From an uncultured Eubacteriales bacterium (GTDB taxonomy: Bacteria; Bacillota; Clostridia; Christensenellales; Aristaeellaceae): a DNA stretch of 39,687 nucleotides. Below are positions 25,638-33,472 of this stretch, piece by piece. The translations under genes were made by a program, and so were the position numbers. The DNA lies in the NCBI GenBank assembly GCA_902781945.1, contig CACZLE010000027.1:1-39687 (forward strand). Direction: 5' to 3'. The notes beneath the pieces are model-generated. The model was not told the origin of the DNA. It worked only from the letters and a program-made list of their open reading frames with translations, and searched no databases. Each line of letters opens with the position of its first letter. Within the stretch, counting starts at the first letter, position 1.

Positions 25638-27301
25638 TCAGTAGCGCAGGTATTCCTTGCCGCAGAAGGGATCGACAGGGTTCTGACCCTTGAATTCGCT
25701 CTTGCCCACCAGCTTTTCCACCACGGTATCGATCATCATATCGTGGTTGGAATAGGCATTGATATAGGTCTTCACCATGGGCACATCCAACAGGTGATAG
25801 GGGATTTGCAGTGAGATGAACACCGTGGGCACCACCTCCACAAACCAGGGGATGTTGTTGCCCGCGCCAAAGACCGTATGCCAGTTGAGACGGGCGGTGG
25901 TCTTGTTGCTGGCGTTTTCCACGTTGCCGATGTAGACCACCAGGTCATACTTGGCTCGGAATTCCTCAACGGTTTCAAAGTGCATGGGCTTGGAGAAATC
26001 AAAGACCTCCTCCTGATAGGGAATCATCTCAAAGCCCTCTTTTTCCATGTCGGCGATGAACCGCGCGGCCACCCGCTGCTCGCTGGGGGACTTGCCCAGG
26101 ATCTCAAACAGCACCCGGTGATGCTTCTTGGGATCGATGGGCAGCAGATGCTGAGTATCCTTCACCAGGGTCACGGCCTTGTCGGCGCATTCCTTGGCCC
26201 AGGCTTGATGCTGCGGGCAGGCGATGACGTTCAGGCCTTCCCTGTTGGGAGCCAGGGTGCCGTTTTGCTGCTTTTCATGGAGCTTCAGCGCCGCCTTGGT
26301 AGCCAGGATGCGGGTGATGGCCTCATCCAGGCGCTTTTCGCTCAGGATGCCGTTTTCAAGGCCCTGGCGCATATAGTTCAGGTCTTCCTCATAGTCCTTG
26401 TTGAACAGCAGCATATCGCAGCCCGCTTCGATGCAGTAGGGTACAGACTGCCGACGGTCCATGGCGCACAGGAAGCCCACCATGGGACTGGCGTCGCTGA
26501 TGATCATGCCGTTGAAGCCCAGCTGGTCCCGCAGCAGGTTTTTGAGGAGCTCCGGCGACAGGGTGGCGGGCATCAGCTTGTCGGGATGATTGGGATTGAA
26601 CTTCTTCTGATAGGCACGTTGTCGATCAGGGTCTTGTAGATATCGCCGTAGGTCCTGTCCCATTCCTCGCAGGAAAGGCTGTTGACGCTGGTGAGGATAT
26701 GCTGGTCGCACTCGTCCACGCCGTCGCCCGGGAAATGCTTGATGGATACGGCGCTGCCGCATTCCTTGGCGGCCTTCATGTAGGCCAGGCCGCAGGCCTT
26801 GACCATCTCGGGATCGCTGCCGTAGGTGCGCACGTTGGTGATGGGGTTATGGTAATTGTTGTCGATATCGATCACAGGCGCAAAGGCGTAATTGCAGCCC
26901 ACCGCCTGGCCCTCCGCGCAGGCGATCCTGCCCAGTCGGTAAGCCTGCTCGGGATCGCCGGTGGCCGCCACCTGCATCTGCTTGCCAAAGGCCGTTCCTT
27001 CCTCCACGATGCCGTCGCCGCCGGCCTCCAGATTGGCCGCCAGGAACATGGGGATCTTGCTATGATTTTGCAGATAGGAATAGGCGCTGAACACCTCTTC
27101 GGTCTTGCCCATGCGGAACATGACGCCGCCGGGATGACGGTTCAACAGCTCATATTGCAGATAGCCTTCATTGGAGGAATAGCCGATGGGGAAAAACAGC
27201 TGCTGCAGCTTTTCCTCGGTGGTCATGGCCGCTTTGGTTTCCTCCACCCAGCGGATGTCCGCGTCATTCAGGAAAAAGGGATTGCCTTTCAGATCGATCA
27301 T
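25638..27301 (-). pseudogene. GH3 glycoside hydrolase gene broken by a deletion/frameshift
   Basis: The 5' part (from ATG 27301 with GGAGGAG upstream) encodes a GH3 N-terminus up to GDIYKTLIDN. The frame then shifts at about 26613-26618 and the rest continues in another frame from AYQKKFNPNHPDKLMPATL to the normal C-terminus. Compared with the intact paralogue at 23221-24969, 13 residues are missing (its GLETIMTGQISLP), corresponding to a net loss of about 37 nt. The two halves retain KHFPGDGVDECDQH (Asp-x-His pair) and nucleophile Asp in MIISDASPM. As it stands, translation would stop after 242 residues, without the nucleophile. A true mutation is more likely than a single-base read error because many bases are gone. 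Confidence 0.85.
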
Positions 27302-27318
27302 GATTTTCTCCTCCTCGT

Positions 27319-30063
27319 TTATGCTTTCAGGGTAAGCAGCCGCCGTGCGCCTTCCCGCACCATCTGGGGATTGAAGCCCCGGAAAAACAGGAATTGCAGG
27401 TCGTTTAAGCTCATGGTCAGGAACTCCGCGTCCTGGGTCTGAATCAGTTCATAGGCCGCCGGGAGATCCGCTTGCAGCATCGCCACAGCCTCGGGGTCGT
27501 CCTTCATTTCGTCCAACCGGCTGTTCATGCAGTATTTCAGCCGATAATCGCAGGCAGACTGATAGCTCTTTTCATAGATGCCCGCCGTCAGCTCGATTAT
27601 TTCATCGGTTCCCGGCAGCATCGCCTCCGCTGTGCAGCCGAAGGGCACCTGGAATCGCACGGACAGGGTGCCGTCCTCCCTGATCTGCCAGGAAGAAGCA
27701 TAGGTCCCACGGATGGAATCATAGGAGAACGCCAGTTTTCCAGCCTTCCAGGTGGGCTGCGGCGCAAAGCGCACGCGGCCAAAGCCCGGTTCCAGGGGCT
27801 GGATGCCTGCCAGATCCCGGAAGACGTATTCCATCACGGAGCCATAAGAATAGTGGTTGAGAGAATTCATGCCGGTGCCGCTGATGGAGCCGTCGTCCAG
27901 CACACTGTTCCAGCGTTCCCAGATGGTGGTGGCCCCCAAATCAACGCAATGCAGCCAGCCCGGGAAGCCCTCCTGGAACAGGAAGTAGGACGCCAGGTCC
28001 TCCATACCGTTCTCAGCCAGCACCCGGCACATCATGGTGGCCCCCACAAAACCGCCTTTAATCTTGAAGCAATCCTTCTGGAAGCGCTTTTTGAGGCCCT
28101 CGATCAAACGGTCTTTATCCACGTATACCCCAAAGTTCAGGCACAGCAGATACGCCGTTTGGGTGTCAACGCACAGGCGTCCGTTGGGGCTGAAATATTC
28201 CCGCAGGATGGCGGCGTAAATCTCCTCCGCCAGCTTGCCGTATTTCTCCGCGTCCGCAGCGTTCTCCAGGACACGCGCGGCCCGTTCCACCTTGCGGGCG
28301 GAAGCGTAATAGTACATGCTGGCCACAAAGAAATCGTCGGTGCCGCCCTTCATGCTCTGGGGCGTCACGCCGTCCTGGGCCAGCCAATCCCCAAAGTGGA
28401 AACCAAAATTCCACAGCCGCTGGCCGCCGTTTTGCTCGTCCTGGCGGAAGATCCACTCCAGCCAGTCCCGCATCAGCGGATACTGGGCCGCCAGCTCCGC
28501 CCTGTCGCCATAATAATCATAGAGCGTCATGGGCAGAAAGGTGGCGATATCCCCCCACACGCTGCTGCCGCTGGGCATCGTGGCAAAGTTGGGCAGATAA
28601 TTGGCCACCGCGCCGTCATGTTTCTGCTGATCCAGCCGCAGATCACAGAGAAATTTGCGATAGAAAGCCCGGGTATCCATCTGGAAGCAGGCCGTGGGCG
28701 AAAAGACCTGGGCGTCGCCCGTCCAGCCCAGCCGCTCGTCCCGCTGGGGGCAATCGGTGGGCATATCCAGGAAGTTGCTGCGCTGGCCCCAGAAAGCGTT
28801 GGCCGCCAGACGGTTCAGCTTTTCATTGCCGCTGCTGAAACAAAAAGCGGTGTCCAGGTCGGAATACACCACCCGTCCGGTGAAATCCTCTTTTTTGATT
28901 TCCCCGGACCAGCCGGTGACCCGCACATAGCGGAAACCGAAGAAGGTGAAATGCGCCCGCACCGTTTCCCGCCGCCCATCGGACACATAGATCATCTTCG
29001 CCTTGGCGCTGCGATAATTGTCGTTATAGAAGTTGCCGTTTTGCAGGATCTCGCCATGATCCAGGGTGATCCTCGTCCCGGCGGGAAGCGGGACCGTATA
29101 TTCCAGATATCCGGTGAAGTTCTGTCCCATGTCCAGCACCGTTTCTCCGGCTGGCGTATGGATGATTTCCCGCACCGGCAGGCTGTCCTTCACGATGACG
29201 GGCAGGCTGTACCGGTCAATCATTTTCTTATCCGGCATCAAGGCCACAGGCTTGGCGGGGTTCTCCTTGCCCTGCCACAGGAGGCGATCCAGGCATTCGC
29301 CGTCATAGATATCCGAATACTCAAAATCGCTGCCCTTATATTGCCAGTTTTCGTCCGTGCCGATCACCTGCTCCGTGCCGTCCGCCAGCATCACGCGCAG
29401 TTCGGCGATCACCTGAAAGCGATCCCCGTAGACTTCCTTTCTTCCTTCATAGCCCAGGCGGCCCTTATACCAGCCGTTGCCGGTGAGGATCTCCAGCTTG
29501 TTTTCGCCGCGCCGCAGCAGGCCGGTCACATCGTAGGTCTGCGCCTGCACATGCTCGTTATAATCGTTGCAGAAGGGAGCCAGCAGCTCATCCCCCGCTT
29601 TTTCTCCATTGACATACGCTTCATACAGCCCCAGGCCGGTTATATACAGGCGAGCGGAAGCAATTTCTTTATCAAAAGAGAAATCCCGGAAAAACAAGGG
29701 ATGGTATGTATCCTCTTTTGCCGTTCCGATCCATTTTCCCTGCCAGGGCTCGTCCATCTTGCCGGTTTCAAACCAGGAATCGGCCTGGGACTTGTCCCCG
29801 GTGTCTCCCGTCACCTCAATGCACAAATAATAGCGGGTCCGGGGCTTCAAAGAAAGCGGGATCGCTTCCCCGATGGATGAAAGCCTTTCCCCTTCTTTTT
29901 CATACAGGATGCAGGCAAACGCCGGATCGGCAGCCACGGTGATCTTTTCATGCGCCGGCTGTTTGGAGGCGGTATCCGTGACCTTCCAGGAAATGGACAC
30001 ATGAGGCAAAGCGAAGCCCAGGGGCTCCCGGATGCCGTTCACGCGGATATCAGTGATTTTCAT
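27319..30063 (-). CDS. GH78 alpha-L-rhamnosidase with shared C-terminal tail
   Basis: A 914-residue cytoplasmic enzyme that releases terminal alpha-L-rhamnose. Domains in order are N-terminal beta-sandwiches (1-330), the (alpha/alpha)6 barrel (about 390-760) and a C-terminal jelly roll (about 765-840). The general acid is E443 in DCPQRDERLGWTGDAQ. The conserved TTIWERWNS segment holds the likely general base. Residues 844-914 form an extra helical tail (27322-27534) that matches tails of the esterase and GH2 enzyme. The start ATG 30063 has AAAGGAC upstream; a further in-frame Met lies just before it. It is the first enzyme gene after the transporter genes, beyond a terminator-like hairpin. 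Confidence 0.92.
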   Translation of the reverse strand: MKITDIRVNGIREPLGFALPHVSISWKVTDTASKQPAHEKITVAADPAFACILYEKEGERLSSIGEAIPLSLKPRTRYYLCIEVTGDTGDKSQADSWFETGKMDEPWQGKWIGTAKEDTYHPLFFRDFSFDKEIASARLYITGLGLYEAYVNGEKAGDELLAPFCNDYNEHVQAQTYDVTGLLRRGENKLEILTGNGWYKGRLGYEGRKEVYGDRFQVIAELRVMLADGTEQVIGTDENWQYKGSDFEYSDIYDGECLDRLLWQGKENPAKPVALMPDKKMIDRYSLPVIVKDSLPVREIIHTPAGETVLDMGQNFTGYLEYTVPLPAGTRITLDHGEILQNGNFYNDNYRSAKAKMIYVSDGRRETVRAHFTFFGFRYVRVTGWSGEIKKEDFTGRVVYSDLDTAFCFSSGNEKLNRLAANAFWGQRSNFLDMPTDCPQRDERLGWTGDAQVFSPTACFQMDTRAFYRKFLCDLRLDQQKHDGAVANYLPNFATMPSGSSVWGDIATFLPMTLYDYYGDRAELAAQYPLMRDWLEWIFRQDEQNGGQRLWNFGFHFGDWLAQDGVTPQSMKGGTDDFFVASMYYYASARKVERAARVLENAADAEKYGKLAEEIYAAILREYFSPNGRLCVDTQTAYLLCLNFGVYVDKDRLIEGLKKRFQKDCFKIKGGFVGATMMCRVLAENGMEDLASYFLFQEGFPGWLHCVDLGATTIWERWNSVLDDGSISGTGMNSLNHYSYGSVMEYVFRDLAGIQPLEPGFGRVRFAPQPTWKAGKLAFSYDSIRGTYASSWQIREDGTLSVRFQVPFGCTAEAMLPGTDEIIELTAGIYEKSYQSACDYRLKYCMNSRLDEMKDDPEAVAMLQADLPAAYELIQTQDAEFLTMSLNDLQFLFFRGFNPQMVREGARRLLTLKA

Positions 30064-30077
30064 GGCTTGTCCTTTCA

Positions 30078-30116
30078 AAAAGGCGGGCGCGGCGTATACG
30101 CCCTCGCCCGCCTTTT
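30078..30116 (-). terminator. GC-rich hairpin between the transporter and enzyme genes
   Basis: AAAAGGCGGGCG (30078-30089) and CGCCCGCCTTTT (30105-30116) form a 12-bp perfect stem. Its interior contains the palindrome GGCGTATACGCC. On the minus strand the stem ends in TTTTTG, so it can act as an intrinsic terminator. It lies 21 bp after the permease stop and 15 bp before the GH78 start. Partial read-through would give more transporter than enzyme mRNA (inference). Confidence 0.75.
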
Positions 30117-30137
30117 GGTGGATGATTTTGTTTTCGA

Positions 30138-31145
30138 TTATGCCTTGACCGGCTGATGCGTAGCAAATAGCTTGCCAACCAGTTTTTTCAGGTTGCCGCT
30201 TTGTCCTGCTACCAGATTCACGATGAACACGAACAGGCCCATCATGGCCGTGGAAATGGCGCCGCCCAGCTCGGCCTTGAACACGGTGGTAAGTCCCGTC
30301 TTCATCATGACAATGGCCAGGGAGCCCATGACAATGCCGATGGTGTCGCCGCAGAAAGCGCCGATGTACAGACCCACGAACACGGGCAGAATGTTGCTGA
30401 ACAATTCGCCCACCGTGCTGAGGCTGGAGAAGCTGGCGTCCCGCTTGCCAAGAGAAGCCCAGATGATGGTGGCAAAGCCGAAGATCAGGCCGCTGTATAC
30501 ATAGCTCAGAATGACGTTTTTGTTCTCATTGACACCGATGTTCACAGCCGCCTGCTGATTCTTGGCCAGCAGCAGACTTTGCTTGCCGGTGGTAGCCAGA
30601 TAGTTGTACACGGCATACACCAGCACCGCGCAGGCAAAGGGGATCAGCACCAGGGGGAAAGAACTGAGTTGCTTAATGAATTTTACGGAAATCAGGTTTA
30701 CACCGCCGCCACCGAAGATCAGCGGGGTGATGGATTCATACAACAGCGCCATGCCGATGGTGGCGATCATGATGGGCAGGCGGCCATAGACGTACACCAA
30801 GGCCACGCCAACGCTGAGCAGCACGCACATACCCACGGCAATGACACAGAACAGCATGGGACTGCCAGTGCCGGAGTCGCGGGCGATGCTGCCCGCCACG
30901 ATGGCGGAAACCAGCATGATGGAGCCGCCGGAAAAGTCAAACCGCCCGTTTTTGAACTGGAGGCCGATGCCCATGGCGCAGGCAACCGTTACGGCGACCT
31001 GGGGGATGATGACCATCCACATCTTCCAGTTTGCCAGATAAGGTTTCCCGTTGGCGCCGCACAGGATCTTCATGATCACGTACATGATCACGGGCAGCAT
31101 GATGGTGCCTCCAATGCGCTTTAAAATATCCAATGTTTTTTTCAT
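30138..31145 (-). CDS. Sugar ABC transporter permease (CUT2/RbsC type)
   Basis: A 335-residue polytopic membrane protein with many hydrophobic helices over its whole length and the BPD_transp_2 family core (LYESITPLIFGGGGVNLIS; GLIFGFATIIWASLGKRDAS). It pairs with the second permease at 32467 to form the channel for the importer encoded with it. GGAGG precedes the ATG. It is the last gene of the transporter section and is followed by a strong hairpin. The substrate is unknown; the neighbouring enzymes suggest a glycoside or oligosaccharide, although CUT2 systems usually take monosaccharides or nucleosides. Confidence 0.88.
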   Translation of the reverse strand: MKKTLDILKRIGGTIMLPVIMYVIMKILCGANGKPYLANWKMWMVIIPQVAVTVACAMGIGLQFKNGRFDFSGGSIMLVSAIVAGSIARDSGTGSPMLFCVIAVGMCVLLSVGVALVYVYGRLPIMIATIGMALLYESITPLIFGGGGVNLISVKFIKQLSSFPLVLIPFACAVLVYAVYNYLATTGKQSLLLAKNQQAAVNIGVNENKNVILSYVYSGLIFGFATIIWASLGKRDASFSSLSTVGELFSNILPVFVGLYIGAFCGDTIGIVMGSLAIVMMKTGLTTVFKAELGGAISTAMMGLFVFIVNLVAGQSGNLKKLVGKLFATHQPVKA

Positions 31146-31200
31146 GGGGTCTGCCTCCAGTTATCAGCAGTGATGGATCATTCGTGTCACGAGAAGCCCT

Positions 31201-31224
31201 GCCCGGGGAAGCGTATCCCCGGGC
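31201..31224 (-). repeat. Stem-loop after the binding-protein gene
   Basis: GCCCGGGGA (31201-31209) pairs with TCCCCGGGC (31216-31224) around a 6-nt loop, 14 bp after the binding-protein stop codon. No T-run follows on the minus strand. Such hairpins commonly protect the binding-protein mRNA from 3' decay and raise its level over the downstream permease (inference from known ABC operons). Confidence 0.65.
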
Positions 31225-31238
31225 GGGGATGAAAAGCA

Positions 31239-32408
31239 TTACTTCATGTAGCCTTCCACGGTGAAGCTCTGGCAATACTCGGTCAGGGCCTGGTAGGTGG
31301 CGTCGGGATTCACGCTGGCGAAGTAGTCCTTCATGTCGTCCCAGCTGGCCTGGGCCTTGCCGAGGCGGTCGGCGTCGTTGGTGGCGCCCATGGGGCTGTT
31401 ATTGACAACGGCTTCAAACTTCTCGGTGCTGTTGATGACCATGATGCCGGAATCCAGCTGGTCCTTGTTGCCGGGATAATCCTTGTACATATTGCCGGAG
31501 ATGGCGGCGTCGATCATGGCCATGGGCCAGATGATGCTTTCAAAGGCAGCGGTGGTCAGGCGGATGATGTTCTTATCATCGCCGCAGTCGGCCATCAGGT
31601 CGGGGTCGTTGTCAAAGCCTCCGGTGATGATCTGCATAGCGTCGTTGCAGATGCCCATGGCCTTGGCTTCCAGCACGCTGGGATAGATGAAGGTAGTGCC
31701 GGCGCAGAAGCCCACGATACAGTCCAGATCGTCATGGCCGTCTTCAAACCAGTAGGTGTTGTTGTCCAGGGGGCTGAAGTTCAGCACGGTGGCGTCGCCC
31801 ACGATTTCGATGGGTTCGGCAGCGGTCTCATTGTACTTGGCAATGTAGGCGCGGAAGCCGGCGTCAGCCACGGTGTGCTTGGGATAAGCGTAAGCGGGGA
31901 AGACGCAGGTGGCAACCTTCTTGAAGCCGCGGTCGATGACTTCCTGCGCGTATGCTTCACCCAGGGCGGTGCCGCTGATGAAGTTATCACCCATCAGGCC
32001 CAGGAAATGATCCTTGTCCAATACGCCGGCGCTGGTGCCGCCGGGCTGATACACGGCGTCAAAGTCAGAGAAGAAGCCCACGACCCACAGATCGGGATAT
32101 TCTTCCATGATGTTGATCAGGCCGCCGTCCTGGGTGGCGATCAGGCCCACCACATCAGAGGTGTAGGCATTCTTTACGTTCTTCAGGTTGCCGGCGGGAT
32201 CGTTGTAGCCGTCAGCGTACACGATTTCCACGGTGTAGCCCAGTTCCTTGGCCATCATGTTCAGGTAAGAGACATAGAATTCATACTGCGCGCCGCTGTT
32301 CAGGTTGGACAGATACAGGATCTTGCCCTTGCCTTCGGCGGAAGCGGGCATGGCCGCGATGCCGAGCAGCATGATGAAGGTCAGAACGATAGCAATCAGC
32401 TTTTTCAT
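31239..32408 (-). CDS. ABC transporter substrate-binding protein (periplasmic-binding-protein type 1 fold)
   Basis: A 389-residue secreted protein. The signal peptide MKKLIAIVLTFIMLLGIAAM ends with a signal-peptidase I site, PASA|E after A24. There is no lipobox cysteine, so the protein would not be lipid-anchored, which is unusual for a single-membrane Firmicute. The mature part has the two-lobe sugar-binding layout (KILYLSNLNSGAQYEFYVSY; GLIATQDGG; IITGGFDNDPDLM). The strong AAGGAGG site, the best in the operon, and the downstream hairpin fit high expression. It sits between the two permease genes; the 58-bp gap upstream holds a small 5-bp hairpin. The substrate is unknown. Confidence 0.88.
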   Translation of the reverse strand: MKKLIAIVLTFIMLLGIAAMPASAEGKGKILYLSNLNSGAQYEFYVSYLNMMAKELGYTVEIVYADGYNDPAGNLKNVKNAYTSDVVGLIATQDGGLINIMEEYPDLWVVGFFSDFDAVYQPGGTSAGVLDKDHFLGLMGDNFISGTALGEAYAQEVIDRGFKKVATCVFPAYAYPKHTVADAGFRAYIAKYNETAAEPIEIVGDATVLNFSPLDNNTYWFEDGHDDLDCIVGFCAGTTFIYPSVLEAKAMGICNDAMQIITGGFDNDPDLMADCGDDKNIIRLTTAAFESIIWPMAMIDAAISGNMYKDYPGNKDQLDSGIMVINSTEKFEAVVNNSPMGATNDADRLGKAQASWDDMKDYFASVNPDATYQALTEYCQSFTVEGYMK

Positions 32409-32466
32409 GGGATTTCCTCCTTAAATAATTATCTTGACAGGCATGGACGCCTGCGCAGGATCGTTT

Positions 32467-33462
32467 TCAGCGGGGCAGCGCGCCGCCCTTTTGCCGGCAG
32501 GTGATAAGGACGACCACCAGGAAGATAGCAGCCTTGATCAGGAAGGTCATGTTGGTAGGCACGCCGATGATGGGCAGGCCAACTGCCAGCAGAGAGAAAG
32601 TCAGGGAGCCGATGATGGCACAGGAAAGACGGGATTTCATGCCGCCTTTCAGGGGCATGCCGCCCAGGATCAGGGAGACCATCACGTTCATCTCAAAGCC
32701 CGTGCCGGTGGAGTCGCTGGCCGCGCCGGTGTAGCCCATCTGGAACAGGGAGGCCGTCACCAGGCACACCGCCAGGAAGATGTAGGGGATCACCCGGTAC
32801 AGGATGATATTGACGCCGCTCTGGGAAGTAGCGGTCTGGTTGGCGCCGATGGCCCGGGCGTACTTGCCGAATTTTGTGTAGTAGAAAAAGTAGCCGATCA
32901 CCGCCGTTTCGATGGCCAGTACCACCACCATGAACCAGGGCTGGCGGAACAGGGTCAGATCGATGCCGGGATTCATGCTGATGTTGCGGGTGCCGATGTT
33001 GGAATAGATGATGGTACTGATACCGGAGAGCACCATCATGAACACCACGGAGGAAATAACGGAGTACATGTGCAAAAGTTCGCCGGCGGAGCCATTGACG
33101 ATGCCGATGACCACGGCGATGACGAGGCACACCAGGATGGCGACCAGCAGGCTGCCGGTGGCGTTGCCGATGATGACAAGCAGCGTGCTGTACAGGCCCA
33201 CCTGCTTGCCGATGCTGACGTCCATGTTGCCCAGGGAATAGATGAACACTGCGCCTACGGCCATCAAGGCGGTGACGATGACGTCGCCGATCAGGGTGGA
33301 CAGCTTGCTGGCGCTCCAGATGCTCTCTCCCTTAAGGCCCGTGGTGATGGTGAAGAAGATCACGCAGAACAGCAATCCGCCGATGGACGCCACGGAGGAG
33401 CCGTGCTTTTTCAGCCATTGCTGCAGGGTTTGCTTTTCTTTTTCTTGTGCAATCGCAGTCAT
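32467..33462 (-). CDS. Sugar ABC transporter permease (CUT2 type)
   Basis: A 331-residue polytopic membrane protein with multiple hydrophobic helices and family features (GGLLFCVIFFTITTGL; VNGSAGELLHMYSVISSVVF; SLILGGMPLKGG, close to the EAA-like loop that contacts the ATPase). GGAGGG precedes the ATG, 10 bp after the ATPase stop. A separate permease at 30138 is its expected partner. The two-permease layout is like that of nucleoside or galactofuranose importers rather than the single-permease ribose system. Confidence 0.88.
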   Translation of the reverse strand: MTAIAQEKEKQTLQQWLKKHGSSVASIGGLLFCVIFFTITTGLKGESIWSASKLSTLIGDVIVTALMAVGAVFIYSLGNMDVSIGKQVGLYSTLLVIIGNATGSLLVAILVCLVIAVVIGIVNGSAGELLHMYSVISSVVFMMVLSGISTIIYSNIGTRNISMNPGIDLTLFRQPWFMVVVLAIETAVIGYFFYYTKFGKYARAIGANQTATSQSGVNIILYRVIPYIFLAVCLVTASLFQMGYTGAASDSTGTGFEMNVMVSLILGGMPLKGGMKSRLSCAIIGSLTFSLLAVGLPIIGVPTNMTFLIKAAIFLVVVLITCRQKGGALPR

Positions 33463-33472
33463 GGGGCCCTCC

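Noticed and set aside
26570..26650. Programmed ribosomal frameshifting in the second GH3 gene
   Set aside because: There is no slippery heptamer or following stem at the junction, and 13 conserved residues are absent, which recoding would not restore.
27472..29880. An 802-codon plus-strand open frame across GH78
   Set aside because: It is antisense to the rhamnosidase, whose catalytic motifs are intact; no domain is recognisable in it.
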